Of a stretch of 64,000 bases of DNA, positions 35,695 to 47,620 are shown one piece after another. The stretch spans positions 2,108,001-2,172,000 of the forward strand of contig NC_079881.1 in NCBI RefSeq assembly GCF_029227915.1, given 5' to 3'. A model generated the notes under the pieces. That model ran no database searches. It saw only the letters and a program-made list of their open reading frames with translations, and had not been told where the DNA came from. The position numbers and the translations under genes are program-made. The stretch is from Hydractinia symbiolongicarpus (taxonomy: Eukaryota > Cnidaria > Hydrozoa > Anthoathecata > Hydractiniidae). How positions within the stretch are numbered: the first letter of the stretch is position 1; each line of letters starts with the position of its first letter.

Positions 35695-37556
35695 GGCTCA
35701 TTTATCACATTTTTAAGGTCAAAGTCCAAAATCAGTTCGATTATGTCCCACAATCAAACGTTTCACTGTTAAAAGCGATGCAACCTAGTGCTATCAGAAA
35801 AATATCGCTAAATACATGTTCGTACGAATATGTGACGCAACCGTTGTAAATTAAACGGATTGATACGGCCAAGAAGTCGATGAAATGTAGTTTCTGAGAA
35901 TGTCTCTATTTCTTCAGCGCGAACTAACGGCTAGGATTGGTCCCACAGTGAAAAATGACTTATTTATCTTAATTTTTGAATAAAGCGCTACCACAGAGCT
36001 TAATGTAATCGCTGAATTCCAGCCATCACGTCAAATTAAGAAGAAAGTTATTCCTTGAAGACCAATTGGCTCATCTGTCACATTTATAAGGACATAGTCC
36101 AGAGTCAGCTCAATTAATTCCCACAGTCACTCGTTTCACTGTTAAAAGCAATACAACTTAGTAAAATTGGAAGAAAATCACTAAATACATGTTGGTACGA
36201 ATATGTGACGCAACCGTTGTAACTCAAACGGATTAACACCGTTAGAAAGTCAATGTAATGTAGTTTTTGAAACTGTTTCTATTTCTTCAGCGCGAACAAA
36301 TGGCTGGGTTTGGTCCCACAATAAAAAATGACTTATTTAACTTAGCTTTTAAATAAAACTCTACCACAGCGCCCAGTGCAATCGCTGAGTTCCAGCAATC
36401 AAGTCAAATTAAGAAGAATGTTATTTCTTGTAGTCAAACTGGCTCATTGATAACATTTATCAGGTCACACTGCAGAGTTAGTTCGTTTACGTCCCACAGT
36501 CAAACGTTTCACTTTTAAAAGCGATGCAACCTACTAATATCCGAATACTATCGCTAAATACATGTGGGGCGAATATGTGACGCAACTGTTGTAACTCAAA
36601 CGGATTAACACTGTTAGAAAGTCAATGAAATGTAGTTTTTGAAACTGTCTCTATTTCTTCAGCGCGAACTAACGGCTGGGATTGCTGCCACAGTGAAAAA
36701 TGACTTATTTAACTTAATTTTTAAATAAAACGCTACCATAGTGCCCAGTGTAATCGCTGAGTTCCAGCAATCAAGGCAAATTAAGAAGAATGTTACTTCT
36801 TGTAGTCAAACTGGCTCATTTATCACATTTATAAGGTCACAGTCCAAAGTTAGTTCAATTAAGTGCCACATTCAATTGTTTTACTGTTAAAGGCTATGCA
36901 ACCTAGTAGTATCAGAATACTATCGCTAAATACAAGTTGGTACGAATATGTGACGCAACCGTTGTAACTCAATCGGATTAACACCGTTAGAAAGTCATTG
37001 AAATGTAGTTTTTGAAACTGTCTCTATTTCTTCAGCGCGTGCTAACGGCCAGGATTAGTCCCACAGTAAAAAAAGACTTATTTATCTAAATTTTTAAATA
37101 AAGCACTACCACAGAGCCTAGTGTACTCGCTGAATTCCAGCAATGATGTCGATTTTGAAGAATGGTATTCCTTGGAGTCCAATTGGCTGATTTAACGCAT
37201 TTACAAGGTCACAGTCCAGGATCAGTTCAATTAAGGCCCACGGTCAATCGTTTCACTGTTAAAAGCGATGCAACTTAGTCACATCGGAAAAAATCACTAA
37301 ATGCATGTTGGTACGAATATGTGACGCAACCGTTGTAACTCAAACGGATTAACAACGTTTAAAAGTCAATGAAATAAAGTTTTTGAAACTGTCTCTCTTT
37401 CTTCAGCGCAAACTAACGGCTGAGATTGGTCCCACAGTAAAAAATGACTTATTTAAGTTAATTTTTAAATAAAACGCTACCACAGTGCCCAGTGCAATAG
37501 CTGAGTTCCAGCAATCAGGTCAAATTAAGAAGAATGTTACTTCTTGTAGTCAAACT
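35695..37556 (+). repeat. Mixed domain-2 monomers between duplication copies 2 and 3
   Basis: Anchors 35695, 36068, 36441, 36813 and 37185. The first resembles 33460 on its left and D on its right. The second is B-like ('ccttgaagacc'). The third is H-like. The fourth matches 32714. The monomer at 37185 has 'gatgtcgattttgaag' and 'aacaacgtttaaaag', marks I did not see elsewhere. The interval contains the sequence deleted from copy 1. Confidence 0.75.
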
Positions 37557-39285
37557 GGCTCATTTATCACATTTTTAAGGTCAAACTTCAAAATCAGTTC
37601 GATTAAGTCTCACAGTCAAACGTTTCACTGTTAAAAGCGATGCAATCTAGTAATATCCGAATACTATCGCTGAGTACATGTGGGGACGAATATGTAACGC
37701 AACCGTTGTAACTCAAACGGATCGACACCGTTAGAAAGTCAAGGAAATGTAGTTTTTGAAACTGTCTCTATTTCTTCAGCGCGAACTAATGGCTGGTATT
37801 GGTCCCACAGTATAAAATGACTTATTTAAGTTAATTTTTAAATAAAACTCTACCACAAGGCCCAGTGCAATCGCTGAGTTCCAGCAATTAAGTCAAATTA
37901 AGAAGAATGTTACTTCTTGTAGTCAAACTGGCTCATTTATCACATTTATAAGGTCAAAGTCCAAAATCAGTTCAATTAAGTCCCACAGTCAATCATTTCA
38001 CTGTTAAGTGCGATGCAACCTAGTAATATGCGAATACTATCGCTAAATACATGTGTGGACGAATATGTGGCGCAACCGTTGTAACTCAAACGGATTGATA
38101 CCGTTACAAAGTCAATGAAATGTAGTTTTTGAAACTGTCATTTTTTCTTCAGCGCGTGATGACGGCTAGGATTGCTCCCACAGTAAAAAGTGAGTTTTTT
38201 ATTTAAATTTTTAATAAAGCACTACCACAGAGCCTAGTGTACTCGCTGAATTCCAGCAACCATGTCGAATTAAGAAGAATGGTATTCCTTGGAGTACAAT
38301 TGTCTCATTTATCGCATTAACAAGGTCACAGTCCAGAATCAGTTCAATTAAGTCCCACAGTCAATCGTTTCACTGTTAAAGGCAATGCAACTTAGTCACA
38401 TCGGAAAAAAATCACTAAATACATGTTGGTACGAATATGTGACGCAACCGTTGTAACACCAACGGATTAAGACCGTTAGAAAGTCATTGAAATGTGGTTT
38501 TTGAAGCCGTCTCTATTTCTTCAGCGCGTGCTAACGGCCAGGATTGGTCCCACAGTAAAAAAAGACTTATTTATCTAATTTTTTTAATAAAGCACTACCA
38601 CAGAGCCTAGTGCACTCGCTGAATTCCAGTAATCATGTCGAATTAAGAAGAATGGTATTCCTTGGAGTCCAATTGGCTCATTTAACGCATTTACAAGGTC
38701 ACAGTCCAGAATCAGTTCAATTAGGGCCCACAGTCAGTCGTTTCACTGTTAAAAGCGATGCAACTTAGTCACATTGGAAAAAATCACTAAATACATGTTG
38801 GTACGAATATGTGACGCAACCGTTGTAACTCATTCGGATTTATACCGCTAGAAAGTCAATGAAATGTAGTCTTTGGAACAGTTCCTCTTTATTCAGCGCG
38901 TGCTAACGGCCAGGATTGGTCCCACAGTAAGAAATGACTTATTTATCTTAATGTTTTAATAAAGCACTACCACAGAGCCTAGTGTGCTCGCTGAATTCCA
39001 GCAATCATGCCGAATTAGGAAGAATGGTGTTCCTTGGAGTCCAATTGGCTCATTTAACGCATTTAAAAGGTCACAGTCCAGAATCAGTTCAATTGACGCC
39101 CACAGTCAATCGTTTCACTGTTAAAAGCGATGTAACTTAGTCATATCGGAAAAAAACACTAAATACATGTTGGTACGAATATGTGACGCAACCGTTGTAA
39201 CTCAAACGGATTAACACCGTTAGAAAGCCAATGAAATGTAGTTTTTGAAACTGTCTCTATTTCTTCAGCGCGAACTAACGGCTAG
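37557..39285 (+). repeat. Large segmental duplication, copy 3 (partial)
   Basis: Anchors 37557, 37930, 38302, 38675 and 39047 match 33833, 34206, 34578, 34951 and 35323 at an offset of about 3,724 bp. Copy 3 is a little more diverged, for example 'gtgatgacggc' near 38156 and 'caattgacgccc' near 39090. It agrees with copy 2 against copy 1 over the patch ('gatgtaacttagtca' near 39129). It ends about 39285, where 'ctaggattgctccc' replaces 'ctgtgattggtccc'. Confidence 0.83.
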
Positions 39286-42200
39286 GATTGCTCCCACAGT
39301 AAAAACAGACATATTTATCTTCATTTTTTAACAAAGAGTTACCACAGTGCCCACTGTAAATGCTGAGTTCCAGCAATCAAGACAAATTAAGAAGAATGTT
39401 ACTTCTTGTTGTCAAACTGGCTCATTTATCACATTTTTAAGGTCAAAGTCCAAAATCAGTTCGATTATGTCCCACAATCAAACGTTTCACTGTTAAAAGC
39501 GATGCAACCTAGTGCTATCAGAAAAATATCGCTAAATACATGTTCGTACGAATATGTGACGCAACCGTTGTAAATTAAACGGATTAACACCGTTAAAAAG
39601 CCAATGAAATGTAGTTTTTGAAACTGTCTTTATTTCTTCAGCGCGAACTAACGGCTAGGATTGGTCCCACAGTGAAAAATGACTTATTTATCTTAATTTT
39701 TGAATAAAGCGCTACCACAGAGCTTAATGTAATCGCTGAATTCCAGCCATCACGTCAAATTAAGCAGAAAGTTATTCCTTGAAGACCAATTGGCTCATCT
39801 GTCACATTTATAAGGACATAGTCCAGAGTCTGCTCAATTCATTCCCACAGTCACTCGTTTCACTGTTAAAAGCAATACAACTTAGTAAAATTGGAAGAAA
39901 ATCACTAAATACATGTTGGTACGAATATGTGACGCAACCGTTGTAAGTCAAACGGATTGACACCGTTAGAAAGTCAATGTAATGTAGTTTTTGAGAATGT
40001 CTCTAATTCTTCAGCGCAAACTAACGGCTAGGATTGGTCCCACAGTAAAATCAGACATATTTGTCTTCATTTTTTAACAAAGAGTTACCACAGTGCCCAC
40101 TGTAAATGCTGAGTTCCAGCAATCAAGTCAAATTAAGAAGAATGTTACTTCTTGTAGTCAAACTGGCTCATTTATCACATTTATAAGGTCAAAGTCCAAA
40201 ATCAGTTCAATTAAGTCCTACAGTCAAACGTTTCACTGTTAAAAGCGATGCAACCTAGTAATATCCAAATACTATCGCTAAATACATGTGGGGACGAATA
40301 TGCGGCTCAACCGTTGTAACTCAAACGAATTTATACCACTAGAAATTCAATGAAATTTAGTCTTTGAAACTGTTCCTATTTATTCAGCGCATGCTAACGG
40401 CCAGGATTGGTCCCACAGTAAGAAAAGACTTATTTATCTAAATTTTTAAATAAAGCTCTACCACAGAGCTTAATGTAATCGCTGAATTCAAGCCATCACG
40501 TCAAATTAAGAAGAAAGTTATTCCTTGGAGACCAATTGGCTCATCTGCCACATTTATAAGGACATAGTCCAGAGTCAGCTCTATTAATTCCCACAGTCAC
40601 TCGTTTCACTGTTAAAAGCAATACAACTTAGTAAAATTGGAAGAAAATTACCAAATACATGTTGGTACGAATATGTGACGCAACCGTTGTAACTCAAACG
40701 GATTGACACCGTTAGAAAGTCAATGAAATGTAGTTTTTGAGAATGTCTCTAATTCTTCAGCGCAAACTAACGGCTAGGATTGGTCCCACAGTAAAAACAG
40801 ACATATTTATCTTCATTTTTTAACAAAGAGTTACCACAGTGCCTACTGTAAATGCTGAGTTCCAGCAATCAAGTCAAATTAAGAAGAATGTTACTTCTTG
40901 TAGTCAAACTGGCTCATTTATCACATTTATAAGGTCAAAGTCCAAAATCAGTTCAGTTAAGTCCCACAGTCAAATATTTCACTGTTAAAAATGATGCAAC
41001 CTAGTAATATCCGAATATTATCGCTAAATACATGTGGGGACGAAAATGTGACGCAACAGTTGTAAATCAAACGGATTGATACCGTTAGAAAGTCAATGAA
41101 ATGTAGTTTTTGAAACTGTCGCTATTTCTTCAGCGCGCGATAACGGCTAGGATTGGTCCCACAGTAAAAAAAGACTTATTTTCTCTAAATTTTGAAATAA
41201 AGCTCTACCACAGAGCCTAGTGTACTCGCTGCATTCCAACAATCATGTTGAATTAAGAAGAATGGTATTCCTTGGAGTCCAATTGGCTCATTTAACGCAT
41301 TTACAAGGTCACAGTCCAGAATCAGTTCAATTAAGGCCCACAGTCAATCGTTTCACTGTTAAAAGCGATGCAACATAGTGATAGCGGAAAAAATCACTAA
41401 ATACATGTTGGTACGAATATGTGACGCAACCGTTGTAACTCAAACGGATTAACACCGTTAAAAAGTCAATGAAATGTAGTTTTTGAAACTGTCTCTATTT
41501 CTTCAGCGCGAACTAACGGCTGGGATTGGTCCCACAGTAGAAAATGCCTTTTTTAACTTAATTTTTAAGTAAAACGCTACCACAGTGCCCAGTGCAATCG
41601 CTGAGTTCCAGCAATCAAGTCAAATTAAGAAGAATGTTACTTCTTGTAGTCAAACTGGCTCATTTATCACATTTACAAGGTCAAACTCCAAAATCAGTTC
41701 AATTAAGTCCCACAGTCAAACGTTTCACTTTTAAAAGCGATGCAACCTACTAATATCCGAATACTATCGCTAAATACATGTTCGTACGAATATGTGACGC
41801 AACCGTTGTAAATTAAACGGATTGATACGGCCAAGAATTCGATGAAATGTAGTTTCTGATAATGTCTCTATTTCTTCAGCGCGAACTAACGGCTAGGATT
41901 GGTCCCACAGTGAAAAATGACTTATTTATCTTAATTTTTGAATAAAGCGCTACCACAGAGCTTAATGTAATCGCTGAATTCCAGCCATCACGTCAAATTA
42001 AGCAGAAAGTTATTCCTTGAAGGCCAATTGGCTCATCTGTCACATTTATAAGGACATAGTCCAGAGTCTGCTCAATTCATTCCCACAGTCACTCGTTTCA
42101 CTGTTAAAAGCAAAACAACTTAGTAAAATTGGAAGAAAATCACTAAATACATGTTGGTACGAATATGTGACGCAACCGTTGTAAGTCAAACGGATTGACA

Positions 42201-42402
42201 CCGTTAGAAATTCAATGTAATGTAGTTTTTGAGAATGTCTCTAATTCTTCAGCGCAAACTAACGGCTAGGATTGGTCCCACAGTAAAATCAGACATATTT
42301 GTCTTCATTTTTTAACAAAGAGTTACCACAGTGCCCACTGTAAATGCTGAGTTCCAGCAATCAAGTCAAATTAAGAAGAATGTTATTTCCTGTAGTCAAA
42401 CT
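39286..42402 (+). repeat. Mixed monomers with a 2,238-bp repeat
   Basis: Anchors 39419, 39792, 40165, 40538, 40911, 41285, 41657 and 42030. The stretch near 39660-40165 recurs near 41900-42403 (39792 to 42030 and 40165 to 42403 are both 2,238 bp). Shared marks are 'taagcagaaag', 'gagtctgctcaattc', 'gtaagtcaaacgg' and 'gtaaaatcagac'. An A-like monomer (40165) and a B-like one (40538) are also present, showing that domain 1 subtypes extend this far. Confidence 0.78.
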
Positions 42403-43520
42403 GGCTCATTTATCACATTTATAAGGTCAAAGTCCAAAATCAGTTCTATTAAGTCCCACAGTCAACCGTTTCACTGTTAAAAGCGATGCAACCTAGTATT
42501 ATCCGAATACTATCGCTAAATACATGTGGGGACGAATATGTGACGCAACAGTTGTAACTCAAACGGATTGATACCGTTAGAAATTTAATGAAATGTAGTT
42601 TTTGAAACTGTCGCTATTTCTTCAGCGCGCGATAACGGCTAGGATTGGTCCCACAGTAAAAAATGACTTTTTTATTTAAATATTTAAATGAAGTGCTACC
42701 ACAGCGCCCAGTGTAATCGCTGAGTTCCGGCAATCATGTCAAATTAAGAAGAATGTTATTTCTTGGGTTCAGGTGGCTCACTTATCACATTTATAACGTC
42801 ACACTCCCAAGTTAGTTCAATTAAGTTCCACAGTCAATCGTTTCACTGTTAAAAGCAATACAACTTAGAAATATCGGAAGAAAATCACTTAAAACATGTT
42901 GGTACGAATATGTGACGCAACCGTTGTAACTCAAACGAATTGATACCGTTAGAAAGTCAATGAAATGTAGTTTTTGAAACTGTCGCTTTTTCTTCAGCGA
43001 GCGATAACGGGTAGGATTGGTTCCCCAGTAAAAAATGACTTTTTTATTTAAATTTTTTAATAACGTGCTACCACAGCGCCTAGTGTAATCGCTGAGTTCC
43101 AGCAATCATGTCAAATTAAGAAGAATGATATTTCTTGTAGTCAAACTGGCTTATTTATAACATTTATCAGGCCACAGTCCAAAGTTTGTTCATTTGAGTC
43201 CCACAGTCAATCGTTTCAATGTTAAAGGCGATGCAACCTAGTAATATCAGAAAAATATCGCTAAATACATGTTGGTACGAATATGTGACGCAATCGTTCT
43301 AACTCAAACGGAGTGAGACCGATAGAAAGTCAATGAAATGTACTTTTTGAAACTGTCTATATTTCTTCAGCGCAAACTAACGGCTGGGATTGGTTCCACA
43401 GTAAAAAATGACTTATTTAACTTAATTTTTAAATAAAACTCTACCACAACGCCCAGTGCAATCGCTGAGTTCCAGCAATCAAGTCAAATTAAGAAGAATG
43501 TTACTTCTTGTAATCAAACT
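42403..43520 (+). repeat. First E, F and H monomers of domain 3
   Basis: Anchors 42403 (E), 42775 (F, with the private 'ggttcaggtggctc') and 43148 (H, with 'caggccacag'). These are more diverged than the E, F and H copies further right and lie outside the regular four-monomer HOR. They may represent the edge of the amplified block. Confidence 0.78.
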
Positions 43521-46500
43521 GACTCATTTATCACATTTATAAGGTCAAAGTCCAAAATCAGTTCAATTAAGTCCCACAGTCAAACGTTTCACTGTTTAAA
43601 GCGATGAAACCTAGTAATATCCAAATACTATCGCTAAATACATGTGGGGACGAATATGTGGCGCAACCGTTTTAACTCAAGCGGATTGATACCGTTAGAA
43701 AGTCAATGAAATTTAGTTTTTGAAACTGTCGCTTTTTCTTCAGTGCGCTATAACGGGTTGGATTGGTCCCCCAGTAAAAAATGACTTTTTTATTTATATT
43801 TTTTAATAACGTGCTACCACAGCACCCAGTGTAATCGCTGAGTTCCAGCAATCATGTCAAATTAAGAAGAATGATATTTCTTGTAGTCAAACTGGCTTAT
43901 TTATAACATTTATCAGGTCACAGTCCAAAGTTTGTTCATTTAAGTCCCACAGTCAATCGTTTCATTGTTAAAGGCGAAGCAACCTAATAATATCAGAAAA
44001 ATATCGCTAAATACATGTTGATACGAATATGTGACGCAACCGTTGTAACTCAAACGGATTGATACGGCCAAGAAGTCGATGAAATGTAGTTTTTGAGAAT
44101 GTCTCTATTTCTTCAGCGCGGACTAACAGCTTTGATTGGTCCCACAGTAAAAAATGACTTATTTCTCTTAATTTTTTAATAAAGCGCTACCACAGCGCCC
44201 AGTGTAATCGCTGAGTTCTAGCAATCATGTCAAATTAAGAAGAATGTTATTTCTTGTAGTCAAACTGGCTCATTTATCACATTTATAAGGTCAAAGTCCA
44301 AAATCAGTTCTATTAAGTCCCACAGTCAACCGTTTCACTGTTAAAAGCGATGCAACCTAGTATTATCCGAATACTATCGCTAAATACATGTGGGGACGAA
44401 TATGTGACGCAACAGTTGTAACTCAAACGGATTGATAACGTTAGAAATTCAATGAAATGTAGTTTTTGAAACTGTCGCCATTTCTTCAGCGCGCGATAAC
44501 GGCTAGGATTGGTCCCACAGTAAAAAATGACTTTTTTATTTAAATTTTTAAATGAATTGCTACCACAGCGCCCAGTGTAATCGCTGAGTTCCGGCAATCA
44601 TGTCAAATTAAGAAGAATGTTATTTCTTGGGTCCAGTTGGCTCACTTATCACATTTATAACGTCACACTCCCAAGTTAGTTCAATTAAGTTCCACAGTCA
44701 ATCGTTTCACTGTTAAAAGCAATACAACTTAGAAATATCGGAAGAAAATCACTTAATACATGTTGGTACGAATATGTGACGCAACCGTTGTAAATCAAAC
44801 GGATTGATACCGTTAGAAAGTCAATGAAATGTAGTTTTTGAAACTGTCGCTTTTTCTTCAGCGAGCGATAACGGGTAGGATTGGTCCCCCAGTAAAAAAT
44901 GACTTTTTTATTTAAATTTTTTAATAACGTGCTACCACAGCGCCCAGTGTAATCGCTGAGTTCCAGCAATCATGTCAAATTAAGAAGAATGATATTTCTT
45001 GTAGTCAAACTGACTCATTTATCACATTTATAAGGTCAAAGTCCAAAATCAGTTCAATTAAGTCCCACAGTCAAACGTTTCACTGTTTAAAGCGATGCAA
45101 CCTAGTAATATCCAAATACTATCGCTAAATACATGTGGGGACGAATATGTGGCGCAACCGTTTTAACTCAAGCGGATTGATACCGTTAGAAAGTCAATGA
45201 AATTTAGTTTTTGAAACTGTCGCTTTTTCTTCAGTGCGCGATAACGGGTAGGATTGGTCCCCCAGTAAAAAATGACTTTTTTATTTAATTTTTTTAATAA
45301 CGTGCTACCACAGCACCCAGTGTAATCGCTGAGTTCCAGCAATCATGTCAAATTAAGAAGAATGATATTTCTTGTAGTCAAACTGGCTTATTTATAACAT
45401 TTATCAGTTCACAGTCCAAAGTTTGTTCATTTAAGTCCCACAGTCAATCGTTTCATTGTTAAAGGCGAAGCAACCTAATAATATCAGAAAAATATCGCTA
45501 AATACATGTTGATACGAATATGTGACGCAACCGTTGTAACTCAAACGGATTGATACGGCCAAGAAGTCGATGAAATGTAGCTTTTGAGAATGTCTCTATT
45601 TCTTCAGCGCGAACTAACAGCTTTGATTGGTCCCACAGTAAAAAATGACTTATTTCTCTTAATTTTTTAATAAAGCGCTACCACAGCGCCCAGTGTAATC
45701 GCTGAGTTCTAGCAATCATGTCAAATTAAGAAGAATGTTATTTCTTGTAGTCAAACTGGCTCATTTATCACATTTATAAGGTCAAAGTCCAAAATCAGTT
45801 CTATTAAGTCCCACAGTCAACCGTTTCACTGTTAAAAGCGATGCAACCTAGTATTATCCGAATACTATCGCTAAATACATGTGGGGACGAATATGTGACG
45901 CAACAGTTGTAACTCAAACGGATTGATACCGTTAGAAATTCAATGAAATGTAGTTTTTGAAACTGTCGCCATTTCTTCAGCGCGCGATAACGGCTAGGAG
46001 TGGTCCCACAGTAAAAAATGACTTTTTTATTTAAATTTTTAAATGAAGTGCTACCACAGCGCCCAGTGTAATCGCTGAGTTCCGGCAATCATGTCAAATT
46101 AAGAAGAATGTTATTTCTTGGGTCCAGTTGGCTCACTTATCACATTTATAACGTCACACTCCCAAGTTAGTTCAATTAAGTTCCACAGTCAATCGTTTCA
46201 CTGTTAAAAGCAATACAACTTAGAAATATCGGAAGAAAATCACATAATACATGTTGGTACGAATATGTGAAGCAACCGTTGTAAATCAAACGGATTGATA
46301 CCGTTAGAAAGTCAATGAAATGTAGTTTTTGAAACTGTCGCTTTTTCTTCAGCGAGCGATAACGGGTAGGATTGGTCCCCCAGTAAAAAATGACTTTTTT
46401 ATTTAAATTTTTTAATAACGTGCTACCACAGCGCCCAGTGTAATCGCTGAGTTCCAGCAATCATGTCAAATTAAGAAGAATGATATTTCTTGTAGTCAAA

Positions 46501-47620
46501 CTGACTCATTTATCACATTTATAAGGTCAAAGTCCAAAATCAGTTCAATTAAGTCCCACAGGCAAACGTTTCACTGTTTAAAGCGATGCAACCTAGTAAT
46601 ATCCAAATACTATCGCTAAATACATGTGGGGACGAATATGTGGCGCAACCGTTTTAACTCAAGCGGATTGATACCGTTAGAAAGTCAATGAAATTTAGTT
46701 TTTGAAACTGTCGCTTTTTCTTCAGTGCGCGATAACGGGTAGGATTGGTCCCCCAGTAAAAAATGACTTTTTTATTTAATTTTTTTAATAACGTGCTACC
46801 ACAGCACCCAGTGTAATCGCTGAGTTCCAGCAATCATGTCAAATTAAGAAGAATGATATTTCTTGTAGTCAAACTGGCTTATTTATAACATTTATCAGTT
46901 CACAGTCCAAAGTTTGTTCATTTAAGTCCCACAGTCAATCGTTTCATTGTTAAAGGCGAAGCAACCTAATAATATCAGAAAAATATCGCTAAATACATGT
47001 TGATACAAATATGTGACGCAACCGTTGTAACTCAAACGGATTGATACGGCCAAGAAGTCGATGAAATGTAGTTTTTGAGAATGTCTCTATTTCTTCAGCG
47101 CGAACTAACAGCTTTGATTGGTCCCACAGTAAAAAATGACTTATTTCTCTTAATTTTTTAATAAAGCGCTACCACAGCGCCCAGTGTAATCGCTGAGTTC
47201 TAGCAATCATGTCAAATTAAGAAGAATGTTATTTCTTGTAGTCAAATTGGCTCATTTATCACATTTATAAGGTCAAAGTCCAAAATCAGTTCTATTAAGT
47301 CCCACAGTCAACCGTTTCACTGTTAAAAGCGATGCAACCTAGTATTATCCGAATACTATCGCTAAATACATGTGGGGACGAATATGTGACGCAACAGTTG
47401 TAACTCAAACGGATTGATACCGTTAGAAATTCAATGAAATGTAGTTTTTGAAACTGTCGCCATTTCTTCAGCGCGCGATAACGGCTAGGATTGGTCCCAC
47501 AGTAAAAAATGACTTTTTTATTTATATTTTTAAATGAAGTGCTACCACAGCGCCCAGTGTAATCGCTGAGTTCCGGCAATCATGTCAAATTAAGAAGAAT
47601 GTTATTTCTTGGGTCCAGTT
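43521..47620 (+). repeat. G-H-E-F four-monomer HOR, 1,491 bp
   Basis: Anchors run G 43521, H 43894, E 44267, F 44639; G 45012, H 45385, E 45758, F 46130; G 46503, H 46876, E 47249. Same-subtype spacing is exactly 1,491 bp (44267, 45758, 47249; also 45012, 46503). The E and F monomers are 372 bp and G and H are 373. Copies of each subtype differ by only a few bases, whereas neighbouring subtypes differ at many positions, as expected for unequal exchange in four-monomer register. Confidence 0.92.

Larger units (their letters stand above)
26834..42402 (+). repeat. Domain 2: heterogeneous, less homogenised satellite
   Basis: Successive monomers here differ more from one another than in the flanking domains and no short HOR repeats regularly. 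Landmarks include 'tcctcggagctcaattgg', 'cattaacaaggtc', 'gtaaattaaacgg', 'ttgtctcattt' and 'aggtcaaacttc'. The order is explained mainly by long segment duplications (offsets 2,237, 3,273, 3,724 and 2,238 bp) rather than by a clean HOR. This mixture usually marks older or peripheral array sequence, but relative age is inferred from diversity only. Confidence 0.75.
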
